From: Prevotellaceae bacterium
GTDB taxonomy: Bacteria > Bacteroidota > Bacteroidia > Bacteroidales > UBA932
NCBI GenBank assembly: GCA_031259935.1
Contig: JAIRKV010000032.1
Location: forward strand, 1-26,423
Length of the DNA: 26,423 nt
Direction: 5' to 3'
This document shows, piece after piece, positions 1 through 8,149 of the stretch. The notes beneath the pieces were generated by a model that was not told the DNA's origin, ran no database searches, and saw only the letters and a program-made list of their open reading frames with translations. Made by a program: the position numbers and the translations under genes. The stretch's first letter is position 1; the number at the start of each line of letters is the position of its first letter.

Positions 1-90
1 AATTACAACAACGGCAACGGACAGGGCTTTGAATACGGCTCGCTGCCTTCACGAAGAACTTATGGTATTGGTTTAAACTTTAAATTTTAA
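1..90 (+). CDS. SusC-like TonB-dependent outer-membrane transporter, C-terminal end (partial)
   Basis: An open frame of 29 codons plus a TAA stop enters from the left edge. Its last residues, RRTYGIGLNFKF, form the amphipathic final beta strand ending in Phe that outer-membrane barrels use for insertion, in the form usual for SusC/RagA transporters. The SusD-like gene starts 6 bases after the stop, which is the standard tight SusC-SusD pairing. In this family the SusC barrel imports oligosaccharides, powered by TonB, under a SusD lid. Only the extreme C-terminus is visible, so the identification rests on the terminal strand and the neighbour. Confidence 0.8.
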   Translation, partial: NYNNGNGQGFEYGSLPSRRTYGIGLNFKF

Positions 91-96
91 TATGTT

Positions 97-1692
97 ATGA
101 AAACAATAAAATATATTTCATTATTTCTTTTAACGGGAACAGTATTTATTAACTGTTCAAACTTTGATGAACTGAATAAAGACCCGAATAAAAGCACCGA
201 TTTAGACCCTAATCTGCAAATTGCCACCGTGCAAATGCGGCAGTCCGAAAACCATCAGGAATGGCACAGATACATGTGTTATCCAGGAGGTTTTATGCAT
301 CAATGGTGCGGCGATTGGGCAACAGTAAATTATGGCGGACACTGTACAAAATCTTCCGCTTTCGCCGAACAGTTATGGATGGCATACTATCCTTATATCA
401 TACGCGATGTGGTGGATGTAGTGCAACGCACAAAAGACGACCCAAACTTCACGAATGTAAACGCAGTCGCGCGAATTTTAAAAGTAGAGAATTTCTTGAA
501 ACTCACCGACTATTATGGAGATATTCCATATTTTAGCGCAGGAATGGGTTATTATACAGGAAATTATAATGCATCTTATGATAAACAGGAAGATATTTAT
601 AACGATTTTTTCAAAGAATTAACCGAAGCAGCACAAAATTTAGACCCTTCAGGTGATTTATTAACTCACGATTTATATTATAACGGAGACATTGCCAAAT
701 GGAAAAAATTTGCAAATTCGCTGCGTTTGCGCATAGCAATGCGTCTTATAAAAATCGACCTCGAAAAAGCCCGTGCCGAAGCGGAAAAAGCCATTGCCGC
801 AGGAGTATTTACTTCAAATGCCGATATTTGCTTTGTGAAACACGAAAATTATCAAAATCCGGGCGATGGCACAGGACCGGGCAACGGATTAGCTACGCGT
901 TTATCAAATCAGGGAGATGCTACAACCAACGCTTTTCGTTTATCCACAGAATTGATTTCATCAATGGAAAACCGCAAAGATCCCCGTATTTTGTATTACG
1001 GAGGCGTTTATTTCAATAATGGCGCAGGCACAGAAATCACTCAGGAAGTAAAAGCAGCGTTGAATTGTCAATATCAATACATGACATTCCCTGCACAATA
1101 TTTTTCGTATGAAGACTGGCGTCCGGCAATAGATATAGTTGTGAATGGAGAAACGTGGAACGTAACTCATTCTTTTCAACGTTTGCAACCATCAAAACTG
1201 ATTACTCGCTTTGATGCTCCTTTTATTCACATGACTTATGCCGAAGTTGAATTTTTGATTGCCGAAGCTGCATATCGCGGATGGAACGCCGGAGGAGGCT
1301 CGGCTGAATCGCATTTTGAAAAAGGCTTGGAAGCCGCCGTACGGCAGTGGTCGCTATTTGGCGTTTCTAATTCGGATGAAGCGGCAATCACCGATTTTAT
1401 AAATTTCAATAAAAATAATTTTACAGGAAACGAATTAACAGAAATCAATATGCAACTTTGGATATTGCATTTTTTAGACCCGCTGGAAACTTGGGCTAAC
1501 TGGCGGCGCACGGGAATTCCCGAAATAAACTTTATTGTCTGGTCTGATAATGCTTCAAACGGGAAAATACCAAGACGTATGGAATATCCAATAGAAGAAC
1601 AGACAAAAAATGCGGAAAACTACAAGGAAGCCGTCAGCCGCATGGGCGGAACAGATGACTGGACAAACCGAGTTTGGTGGGACAAAGAATAA
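97..1692 (+). CDS. SusD/RagB-family nutrient-binding outer-membrane lipoprotein
   Basis: This 531-residue protein has a lipoprotein signal peptide: Lys near the N-terminus, a hydrophobic stretch, and lipid-attachment Cys20 in FINC. The mature N-terminus (FDELNKDPN, residues 23-31) and the C-terminal RVWWDKE are typical of the SusD-like subfamily often called SusD_2. Members sit on the cell surface over a SusC barrel and bind the oligosaccharide before import. The gene lies 6 bases after the SusC stop and 23 bases before the next lipoprotein gene, so the three are probably co-transcribed. The length is normal for the family. The ligand cannot be read directly; the downstream GH18-fold genes suggest a GlcNAc-containing glycan. 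The start was chosen because it gives the complete signal peptide and the expected spacing. Confidence 0.93.
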   Translation: MKTIKYISLFLLTGTVFINCSNFDELNKDPNKSTDLDPNLQIATVQMRQSENHQEWHRYMCYPGGFMHQWCGDWATVNYGGHCTKSSAFAEQLWMAYYPYIIRDVVDVVQRTKDDPNFTNVNAVARILKVENFLKLTDYYGDIPYFSAGMGYYTGNYNASYDKQEDIYNDFFKELTEAAQNLDPSGDLLTHDLYYNGDIAKWKKFANSLRLRIAMRLIKIDLEKARAEAEKAIAAGVFTSNADICFVKHENYQNPGDGTGPGNGLATRLSNQGDATTNAFRLSTELISSMENRKDPRILYYGGVYFNNGAGTEITQEVKAALNCQYQYMTFPAQYFSYEDWRPAIDIVVNGETWNVTHSFQRLQPSKLITRFDAPFIHMTYAEVEFLIAEAAYRGWNAGGGSAESHFEKGLEAAVRQWSLFGVSNSDEAAITDFINFNKNNFTGNELTEINMQLWILHFLDPLETWANWRRTGIPEINFIVWSDNASNGKIPRRMEYPIEEQTKNAENYKEAVSRMGGTDDWTNRVWWDKE

Positions 1693-1715
1693 TTAATCAT
1701 TTAAAAATTAAAGAT

Positions 1716-3068
1716 ATGAAAATAATAAATAAAATATTTTTCAGCAGTATATTGTTACTGTCTTTGAGCATTTCATGTACCAATGATGATGCAGATAATC
1801 CGACATTTGGAGATAATGACGTACCTGTGATTTTTGTCGACTGGGCAGAAAATATGGCGTTCAATGTAGGCGATGTTATACGGATAAGCCCGCAGGTATC
1901 GCCTTCGGATGGAGTAATCTACAAATGGATTTATAACGATGAAATCGTTTCAACCGATAAAAATCTGGAATATACGGTAACAGAATTTGGAAACTTTGTT
2001 TTGAAACTTGAAGTTGACAGAAACGGAGTAAAAAATTCACGCATAACGAATGTTTTGGTAGTAAAACCATTTGAACCGAAAACATATAACAAAAAATCAA
2101 TTGCATATATCACTGTTGATGGCTCTGTTGCAGATGTACCATGGAATGATATTACACATTTGATAGTTTCGTCAGCAGTAATCGGCGCAGATGGCTTGCC
2201 CGATTTAACTTTTGGCGGTCGTACAACGCTTGATATTCCTACATTAATTTCAACTGCTCATAATTACGGAGTTTTTGTGCTAATTGAATTTTCGGGTGCA
2301 ATAACTTATTTGAATGCCATACATGCATACGGAAGCCTTACTTTTTATGATGCAGCCGTAGCTGCAAATCGTGAAGAGTTTGCGAATAATCTTGTACAAA
2401 TTATGATTGATAACAAATTTGATGGAATCAACGTTTATATGGACAAAGCCGATGACGGCGCATACATTGACCCTGCAACACTAAAAGATTTTTACGAAAA
2501 ACTGGGTGTGGCGTTGAAAGCGGTAAAAAACAATTTAAACGACATTGAATATGATTACCTCTTATCCATGTCGGTATATGGCGGATGGACAAATGCCACG
2601 TTGAGCGGTATGGTAAATATTCCGACTTACGACTGGATAAATGTGCTGGCTTTCGCTGCCGAAGATTTAACGCCTGCGCCTCATTCTTCCCCGTGGTATT
2701 TCAGTGACCAGATAAATCAATGGCTGAACTTGTATGGCGTTGCCCCGTCGCGTATTGTAGGCGTAGCGCCGGCATTCGGGCTTCGTTATTTCGGAAATAC
2801 GGCAGATTACACTTGGGGCAATCTTTGGCAATATACCGAATATATTCCATACCGTACTTTATGTTCCACATATCCGAATGCGCACGAAGTAAATCAGCAG
2901 GCAGTAGATAATGGAATCTTTTACGATGGATTTCCCGCTGTCGCAGAGAAAGCACAATACGTCAATGACAATAATCTTGGCGGCATGGCGCTGTGGTCTG
3001 TCGAAAGCGACAGCAAAGATGAAACAAAATCATTAATGAAAAAAATAAACGATTTGTTAGGAAATTAA
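1716..3068 (+). CDS. GH18-fold surface lipoprotein with eroded active site, probable glycan-binding protein
   Basis: The product has 450 residues, with a lipoprotein signal peptide and lipidated Cys21 (SISC). Residues of about 37-118 look like an Ig/PKD-type beta domain. Residues of about 127-448 form a GH18-like TIM barrel (SIAYITVDG at the start, GGMALWSVESD near the end). The DxxDxDxE catalytic motif reads DGINVYMD at 236-243, so the second and third Asp and the catalytic Glu are gone. The usual MxYD segment reads LAFA at 311-314, so the conserved Tyr and Asp are also lost. It is therefore probably not a hydrolase but a surface glycan-binding protein of the SusE/SusF-position type, as in several Bacteroidota N-glycan and chitin loci. 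An in-frame ATG 42 bases upstream overlaps the SusD-like gene and would bury the signal peptide, so the ATG at 1716 is preferred. Confidence 0.85.
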   Translation: MKIINKIFFSSILLLSLSISCTNDDADNPTFGDNDVPVIFVDWAENMAFNVGDVIRISPQVSPSDGVIYKWIYNDEIVSTDKNLEYTVTEFGNFVLKLEVDRNGVKNSRITNVLVVKPFEPKTYNKKSIAYITVDGSVADVPWNDITHLIVSSAVIGADGLPDLTFGGRTTLDIPTLISTAHNYGVFVLIEFSGAITYLNAIHAYGSLTFYDAAVAANREEFANNLVQIMIDNKFDGINVYMDKADDGAYIDPATLKDFYEKLGVALKAVKNNLNDIEYDYLLSMSVYGGWTNATLSGMVNIPTYDWINVLAFAAEDLTPAPHSSPWYFSDQINQWLNLYGVAPSRIVGVAPAFGLRYFGNTADYTWGNLWQYTEYIPYRTLCSTYPNAHEVNQQAVDNGIFYDGFPAVAEKAQYVNDNNLGGMALWSVESDSKDETKSLMKKINDLLGN

Positions 3069-3112
3069 ACCGAACAGTAGAAATAATTACATACATTTAA
3101 CTTTCTCAAAAA

Positions 3113-3180
3113 TGCGAAAGGGAAGTAATTCGTAAAATATCAATAAACCATATCTTTCGGATTACTTCCTGATATTCGCA
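3113..3180 (+). terminator. extended imperfect hairpin between the two GH18-fold genes
   Basis: A two-part inverted repeat lies in the 145-base gap. The inner arms 3121-3132 (GGAAGTAATTCG) and 3158-3169 (CGGATTACTTCC) pair over 12 positions with one G-T. The outer arms 3113-3118 (TGCGAA) and 3175-3180 (TTCGCA) pair over 6, and the central loop is 25 bases. No clean T-run follows, so this may be a weak terminator, a transcript-stabilising structure or a processing site between the binding-protein and hydrolase genes. Confidence 0.5.
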
Positions 3181-3191
3181 ATTATATATTT

Positions 3192-3199
3192 TAACTTTG
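3192..3199 (+). promoter_or_regulatory. possible Bacteroidota -7 element for the GH18 gene
   Basis: TAACTTTG matches the TAnnTTTG -7 consensus and sits 14 bases before the ATG of the GH18 hydrolase gene, just after the intergenic hairpin. No convincing TTTG -33 element is present at the right distance. The short leader it would give makes this tentative. Confidence 0.35.
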
Positions 3200-3213
3200 T
3201 AAATAGATTAAAT

Positions 3214-4245
3214 ATGAAAAAAACAGTATTAATTATTGTAGCCATGTCAATACTGGTATCAGGATGCACAGGAAACAGTGCAAATAACAGCGAAGACGAC
3301 ATTTCGAAACAGCACATTACAGTCGGATATTTGCCGTGGTGGAAAATGCCATACATTCCGCAATGGCAAAAAATTACTCATTTGTGCCTTGCATTCGGAA
3401 CTGTAAATTCAGATGGTTCGCTCGATTTGACAAATATGAATAAATTTACAGATTGCATCGCAAATGCGCACAATAACAGCGTGAAAGTATTACTTTCGAT
3501 TGGCGGTGGCAGTTCAAACAACTTTTCGGAAGCCATATTAAATACGGATAAAAGAAAAATTTTAACCGATAATTTAATCAAAGCCATCAACAATTACAAT
3601 CTGGATGGCGTGGATATCGATTTTGAAGAATGGGAAGGAGGACAAAACGGAGCAAGTCAGTCGGATTTATTGAAACGCAATGCTCTGGAAAATTTATATA
3701 AGGAATTACGCGAAAAAGTGGGAAACGGCAAACTCATAACAGCAGCAGTTAATGCAAGTTGGGATAATGGCGGTTGGGGTTTTTATAACTGTTTTAACAG
3801 TTCCATGCATCAATATTTGGATTTTGTCAGTTTGATGATTTATGATGAAACAGGTCCATGGTCTGGAACGAATACAGGACAGCACGCCTCGTGGGAATAT
3901 TTTGAAAATTCCATAAACCACTGGTTGAACAATAAAAATTTGCCTAAGGAAAAATTAGTTGCAGGCGTACCGTTTTACGGATATTTATTTAAATCGCCCG
4001 ATAATGCCGAAGGCGCAGAATCTGTTGCGTACCGTAATATTTTGACGGATTTTCCGAATCAGGATGCACATCTTAAAGATAATATAGACTTGCTGTACTA
4101 CAATGGAATGCAAACAATACGGAACAAAGCAAAATATATTGTCGATAACAATCTGGCAGGAATAATGATTTGGGAACTTTCGCACGATACTGATATTGCC
4201 GATAAAAGCCTTTTGAATGTGATTTATGAAGCATTTAAACAGTGA
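3214..4245 (+). CDS. Glycoside hydrolase family 18 lipoprotein (chitinase / endo-beta-N-acetylglucosaminidase type)
   Basis: The product has 343 residues, with a lipoprotein signal peptide and Cys18 in LVSGC. A single GH18 TIM barrel fills the rest. The SIGGG strand is at 95-99 and the complete catalytic motif DGVDIDFE at 131-138, with Glu138 as the acid/base. MIYDETG at 208-214 supplies the conserved Tyr210 and Asp211, and GIMIWELSHD at 316-325 supplies the barrel Trp320. The family uses substrate-assisted retaining catalysis on beta-1,4-linked GlcNAc. The motif looks more chitinase-like than EndoF-like, but substrate cannot be settled from sequence. It probably sits on the cell surface and makes oligosaccharides for the upstream SusCD pair. 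The gene has no binding modules, and a 145-base gap with a hairpin separates it from the gene before it. Confidence 0.9.
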   Translation: MKKTVLIIVAMSILVSGCTGNSANNSEDDISKQHITVGYLPWWKMPYIPQWQKITHLCLAFGTVNSDGSLDLTNMNKFTDCIANAHNNSVKVLLSIGGGSSNNFSEAILNTDKRKILTDNLIKAINNYNLDGVDIDFEEWEGGQNGASQSDLLKRNALENLYKELREKVGNGKLITAAVNASWDNGGWGFYNCFNSSMHQYLDFVSLMIYDETGPWSGTNTGQHASWEYFENSINHWLNNKNLPKEKLVAGVPFYGYLFKSPDNAEGAESVAYRNILTDFPNQDAHLKDNIDLLYYNGMQTIRNKAKYIVDNNLAGIMIWELSHDTDIADKSLLNVIYEAFKQ

Positions 4246-4293
4246 TTAAAAAATGACGGTATGATACGTTTGATGGAAAAACATTAAAAATCT

Positions 4294-4770
4294 TCACAAC
4301 AGGGCGTTATTTTCAATGCTTTGCATGTATCCTTTGTCTTCCGGCAGATTTGTTTGCATTGATGCTTCAACAGCCATTTTGTCGCACAGTTCGTTAAACG
4401 GATTTCCTGCGTGTCCTTCAATCCAGACAAACTTTATTTTATGCAGTCTGTAAACTTTTAAAAATCTCATCCACAAATCCGGATTTTTTATGTTTTTAAA
4501 ATGCCTGATTTCCCACGATTTAAGCCAGCCTGCATTTATGGCATCTACTACATATCGCGAATCGCTGAAAACTGTTACGTTTGCGTTTACCGATTTTATA
4601 TTTTCAAGGGCAACAATCACTGCCATTAATTCCATTCTGTTATTGGTTGTATAAGCAAATCCCTGCGAAATTTCCTTGCGATATTTTCCCGAAATCATAA
4701 TAATACCATATCCTCCGTTTCCCGGATTTCCTCGAGCCGCTCCATCGGTATAGACAGTAATTTCAGTCAT
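4294..4770 (-). CDS. rnhA: Ribonuclease HI
   Basis: This 158-residue protein degrades the RNA strand of RNA-DNA hybrids such as R-loops and Okazaki primers. All four metal-binding acidic residues are present: Asp9 in YTDGA, Glu47 in TNNRMEL, Asp70 in FSDSRYV and Asp130 in ELCDKMA. His120 is in the IEGHAGNP loop. The length is that of the compact bacterial single-domain enzyme, with no N-terminal hybrid-binding domain. It lies 33 bases downstream of pdxA on the same strand, with no clear promoter in the gap, so it is probably read through from pdxA. It converges with the GH18 gene, and the 48 bases between the stops show no clear terminator hairpin. Confidence 0.96.
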   Translation of the reverse strand: MTEITVYTDGAARGNPGNGGYGIIMISGKYRKEISQGFAYTTNNRMELMAVIVALENIKSVNANVTVFSDSRYVVDAINAGWLKSWEIRHFKNIKNPDLWMRFLKVYRLHKIKFVWIEGHAGNPFNELCDKMAVEASMQTNLPEDKGYMQSIENNALL

Positions 4771-4803
4771 TATTATTCTAAATTCATCGTTTATTTGCTG
4801 TTG

Positions 4804-5904
4804 CTATTCATCGTCAGTCGAAATGATTGTAATATCATCGTGTCCGTTATGTTTATTTTTAGCCGATATATCAATTTTCAAAGGATCTTCGTTCATTTCG
4901 CTGTAGCGTTTACGATTTTTGAAAATATCGCAAGCCATGTACAGTGCGGCGCGAAACGAATCGGCATTTGCTATTCCCTGTCCTGAAATTTCATAAGCCG
5001 TGCCATGCGCCGGCGATGTACGAACAAAAGGTAAACCTGCCGTATAGTTGACGCCCGTATCGAATGCACGCGATTTAAATGCTATCATGCCCTGATCGTG
5101 ATACATTGCTAATATTCCATCAAATTTTTTTGACGTTTCGGAACTTAAAAATCCATCGGCAGAATATGGACCAAATGCCAAAATATTTTTTTCCTGCGCT
5201 TCTTTTATTGCCGGAAATATTATCTCTTTTTCTTCGGTTCCTATCAAGCCGTTATCGCCACAATGAGGATTAAGCCCCAAAACGGCAATGCGTGGTTTTG
5301 TTATTAAAAAATCTTTTTTCAGCGATTCGTGTAATATGTCGATTTTTTGCAGTATCAGTTTTTTTGAAATTGATTTTGCCACATCCTGCAACGGAATATG
5401 TCCTGTTACTATACCGATTTTCAGGTTATCGTTAACCATCAACATCAAATAATTCTGCACGCCGACAGCATCTGCTAAAAATTCCGTATGTCCGATAAAC
5501 TTTTTTCCCGGAACCTGTACATTGTATTTGTTTATTGGCGCCGTAACCAGTACATCTATTTTCTTCTCGCGAATGTCGCGTAAGGCTGCCTGCAAAGCTT
5601 TCAACGAGCCTTCGCCTGCCATTGGCGTAGAATGACCGACTTCAGCGTGAGCATTGTCGCTCATTATGTTTATAAAGTTTACGCATTTGTTTCGAGCATC
5701 TTTCGGTGATGTTGCAAGATTGAGATTTATATTTTCAATCTTAAACAAATTGCGATAAAATCCCCAAATTTTTATTGAGCCGTAAATAACAGACGTGCAA
5801 AAATCAATAATACGGTTATCTTCAAACGTTTTCAACATTACTTCGTAAGATATTCCATTGATGTCGCCTTGCGTTATTCCTGCAACTATTTTTCCATCTT
5901 TCAT
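4804..5904 (-). CDS. pdxA: 4-hydroxythreonine-4-phosphate dehydrogenase
   Basis: This enzyme makes the amino-ketone precursor of pyridoxine 5'-phosphate in the DXP-dependent vitamin B6 pathway. The 366-residue protein starts with the family signature VAGITQGDINGI (8-17). The substrate-binding GHTEF is at 138-142, and the three metal-binding histidines are present: His169 (VTGHIP), His214 (LNPHCGDNG) and His269 (MYHDQG). All lie at a constant +3 offset from the E. coli residues as I recall them. The C-terminal tail of about 30 residues (SEMNEDP onward) is polar and probably unstructured. The gene precedes rnhA by 33 bases and has its own TAnnTTTG element 28 bases upstream of the start. Confidence 0.96.
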   Translation of the reverse strand: MKDGKIVAGITQGDINGISYEVMLKTFEDNRIIDFCTSVIYGSIKIWGFYRNLFKIENINLNLATSPKDARNKCVNFINIMSDNAHAEVGHSTPMAGEGSLKALQAALRDIREKKIDVLVTAPINKYNVQVPGKKFIGHTEFLADAVGVQNYLMLMVNDNLKIGIVTGHIPLQDVAKSISKKLILQKIDILHESLKKDFLITKPRIAVLGLNPHCGDNGLIGTEEKEIIFPAIKEAQEKNILAFGPYSADGFLSSETSKKFDGILAMYHDQGMIAFKSRAFDTGVNYTAGLPFVRTSPAHGTAYEISGQGIANADSFRAALYMACDIFKNRKRYSEMNEDPLKIDISAKNKHNGHDDITIISTDDE

Positions 5905-5931
5905 CTGAATTTCTTTTTACTATACAAGGTT

Positions 5932-5939
5932 CAAAGGTA
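5932..5939 (-). promoter_or_regulatory. Bacteroidota -7 promoter element for pdxA
   Basis: On the minus strand this reads TACCTTTG, an exact match to the TAnnTTTG -7 consensus, 27 bases upstream of the pdxA ATG. A matching -33 TTTG is not evident. The placement fits a normal leader. Confidence 0.5.
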
Positions 5940-5998
5940 TAACTTTTTTTTGAAATCACAGTTTCAGACAATTTTTCCGGATTAACTCCATTGATATT

Positions 5999-6059
5999 CG
6001 CTACGCTTCTCAATGACGTTTTGTGTCTTCTTTTGTACGTTATTGCAAGGAGCGCAGCG
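5999..6059. repeat. degenerate REP-like palindromic intergenic repeat
   Basis: Two arms, 5999-6018 (CGCTACGCTTCTCAATGACG) and 6038-6059, are imperfect inverted copies of each other around a 19-base AT-rich loop. The right arm carries the ATTGCAAGGAGCGCAGCG core, which resembles dispersed intergenic repeats of the CATTGCGAGGAGCGCAGCGACGAAG type seen in many genomes. It is richer in G+C than the flanking bases. It fills much of the 207-base gap between trmD and pdxA, both read leftward, and could fold as a hairpin after trmD. A genome-wide search would decide whether it is dispersed. Confidence 0.5.
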
Positions 6060-6111
6060 ACGAAGTTAAGACTGTCCGTATTCGGGAAAAAACGAAACCG
6101 TCAATGCCGGA

Positions 6112-6792
6112 TTATTCTTCTTTCAACATTTCGGGGCGCAGCAGTTTTGTTCGCTTTACTGCCTGTTCTTCCTGCCATTCGGCAATTTTTTCGTGATTCC
6201 CCGAAAGTAAAATGTCGGGAACTTTCCATCCGTTAAACTCGGCAGGTCGAGTATATACAGGCGGAGCAAGCAATCCATCCTGAAACGAATCGGTGAGAGC
6301 CGATGTTTCATCTGAAATGGCACCTGGAATAATGCGTACAATCGAATCGACAATAACCGCCGCAGCCAGTTCGCCTCCCGACAGTACATAATTGCCTATT
6401 GAAATTTCGCGGGTAACAAGATGTTCGCGTATTCGATGGTCAATGCCTTTGAAATGCCCGCAAAGAATCATTATGTTTTCTTTTGTTGATAATCGGTTTG
6501 CTTCACACTGGTTGAAAAGCAGACCATCGGGCGACATGTAAATTATTTCATCGTAACTGCGCTGTTTTTTCAGGTCGTTTATCATATTAAAAACAGGTTC
6601 AATCATAAGCACCATGCCGGAATCGCCTCCAAACGAATAATCGTCAACCTGACGATAATTTCCTTTCCCGTAATCGTGAATATTATGAATATTGATATCA
6701 ACAACATTTTTATCGCGCGCCCGTTTAACAATAGAATGATTTAACGGACTTTCAAGCAATTCGGGAACAACTGTAAGTATATCTATTCGCAT
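6112..6792 (-). CDS. trmD: tRNA (guanine(37)-N1)-methyltransferase
   Basis: TrmD methylates G37 next to the anticodon of tRNAs reading CUN, CCN and CGG, using S-adenosylmethionine, which prevents +1 frameshifting. The 226-residue protein has the SPOUT trefoil-knot features: YMSPDG (85-90), the SAM-binding LCGHFKGID (110-118) and ISIGNYVLSGGE (130-141). Arg153 and the presumed catalytic base Asp172 in DSFQDG are present, followed by VPDILLSGNH (191-200). The length is normal. It lies 78 bases downstream of lpxD on the same strand but has its own -7 element, so it can be transcribed alone. The usual rpsP-rimM-trmD-rplS context is absent. Confidence 0.96.
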   Translation of the reverse strand: MRIDILTVVPELLESPLNHSIVKRARDKNVVDINIHNIHDYGKGNYRQVDDYSFGGDSGMVLMIEPVFNMINDLKKQRSYDEIIYMSPDGLLFNQCEANRLSTKENIMILCGHFKGIDHRIREHLVTREISIGNYVLSGGELAAAVIVDSIVRIIPGAISDETSALTDSFQDGLLAPPVYTRPAEFNGWKVPDILLSGNHEKIAEWQEEQAVKRTKLLRPEMLKEE

Positions 6793-6809
6793 AATCTGAA
6801 ATTATGTTG

Positions 6810-6817
6810 CAAATTTA
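6810..6817 (-). promoter_or_regulatory. Bacteroidota -7 promoter element for trmD
   Basis: On the minus strand this reads TAAATTTG, an exact TAnnTTTG match 17 bases upstream of the trmD ATG. No clear -33 TTTG partner is seen, so it is tentative. Confidence 0.4.
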
Positions 6818-6870
6818 CGTGAAATATTGTGAACTGAATTTATCAGCGTTAATAATCAATGCATAAAGGG

Positions 6871-7932
6871 TTATTTATCAAAAGTTTGAGAACTGATTTT
6901 TTTCTTCAATTCTTCGATTTCCTTTTTTAATGTTTGAATTTCGTCGCGCATTTGCGGTAAAGTGCGATATACTGCAATATTTCGTTGATTTTTTGCATAG
7001 TCAACAGCCGGCGAGCCTGCAATTGTTGCATTGACAACAGTGTTTTTAGCCACTCCCGACTGCGCTCCTATCTGCGTGCCATCGGCAATGCTTATATGAC
7101 CTACAATTCCGACCTGTCCGCCAACAACACACTGTTTTCCTATTTTTGCCGAACCTGCAATTCCTGCCTGTGCTGCAATTACCGTATTTTCGCCTATTTC
7201 AACATTATGTGCAATTTGTACGAGATTATCAATTTTTGTTCCACAGCGAATTACAGTTGTTTCCATAGTTGCGCGGTCGATAGAAACATTTGAACCTATC
7301 TCAACATTATCTTCAATAACAACTATTCCTGTTTGGGCAATTTTTTTATACGAACCATCACTTTGCGGAGCAAAGCCAAAACCGTCGGAACCAATTACCG
7401 CACCTGAATGAATGATGCAGTTTGCTCCGATTTTACATCCTGTATAAATTTTCACGCCTGAATATAAAATTGTATTATCGCCTATGCATACATTTTCGCC
7501 TATGTAAACCTGCGGATATATTTTCACATTATTTCCTGTTTTTGCGCCTTTTGCAATATACGAAAATGCTCCTACATAAACATTTTTACCGAGTTTTGCA
7601 CGCCACGAAATTTTACTTCGCCACGAACGACCGCTTTTGTTTTGCATTTTCATCGTATTCAACAGGTCGAGCATGGTCGCCACAGCCTGATAAGCATTAT
7701 CAACTCGGATAAGCGTTGCCGTAACAGGTTGTTTAAGTTCAAAACTTTTGTTTATTAAAACTATGCTTGCCTGAGTTGTATAAAGATATTTTTCGTATTT
7801 CGGGTTTGCCAAAAAACATAATGTTCCAGGTTTTCCCTGTTCTATACGGGCGGCTGCCGATACTTCCACATCGGGATTTCCCTCAACTGTTCCGCCTAAA
7901 TGATTGGCAATTGTTTGTGCTGATAATATCAT
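6871..7932 (-). CDS. lpxD: UDP-3-O-acylglucosamine N-acyltransferase
   Basis: LpxD adds the second hydroxyacyl chain to UDP-3-O-acyl-glucosamine in lipid A synthesis in the cytoplasm. The 353-residue protein has an N-terminal uridine-binding domain (about 1-100; TLCFLANPKY at 37-46) and a left-handed beta helix of hexapeptide repeats (about 105-310). Its signature segment is HSGAVIGSDGFGF at 175-187. The presumed catalytic base is His242 in QIAHNVEIG, matching E. coli His239. A C-terminal helix rich in Glu and Lys (329-346) fits the helical tail of the trimer. The gene is not beside lpxC, fabZ or lpxA here. It reads away from the tRNA cluster, and a 290-base divergent intergenic region lies upstream. 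Confidence 0.96.
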   Translation of the reverse strand: MILSAQTIANHLGGTVEGNPDVEVSAAARIEQGKPGTLCFLANPKYEKYLYTTQASIVLINKSFELKQPVTATLIRVDNAYQAVATMLDLLNTMKMQNKSGRSWRSKISWRAKLGKNVYVGAFSYIAKGAKTGNNVKIYPQVYIGENVCIGDNTILYSGVKIYTGCKIGANCIIHSGAVIGSDGFGFAPQSDGSYKKIAQTGIVVIEDNVEIGSNVSIDRATMETTVIRCGTKIDNLVQIAHNVEIGENTVIAAQAGIAGSAKIGKQCVVGGQVGIVGHISIADGTQIGAQSGVAKNTVVNATIAGSPAVDYAKNQRNIAVYRTLPQMRDEIQTLKKEIEELKKKISSQTFDK

Positions 7933-7951
7933 GAAATTAAATTTTATTTTA

Positions 7952-7959
7952 CAAAAGTA
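7952..7959 (-). promoter_or_regulatory. Bacteroidota -7 promoter element for lpxD
   Basis: On the minus strand this reads TACTTTTG, an exact TAnnTTTG match 19 bases upstream of the lpxD ATG. A -33 TTTG is not obvious. The location in the divergent region facing the tRNA promoter supports it. Confidence 0.45.
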
Positions 7960-8149
7960 ATAAAAATCGTATAAATATTAATCCTTCGTTTCTTTGCAAG
8001 TATATAAATCATTAATCAACAATAAATTGTAAACAAAAATTAATAAATAAAAAATGTAACATTTGCAAATAATACTGTTTTATAAAGCGATATTTATTTA
8101 ATAATCGGCAGCGATTTTGAAAATATTTTATTAAAAAAAAGAAAATATA

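Noticed and set aside
1674..1715. Upstream ATG for the GH18-fold lipoprotein, overlapping the SusD-like gene
   Set aside because: It adds 14 polar residues in front of a complete lipoprotein signal peptide; the ATG at 1716 gives normal export.
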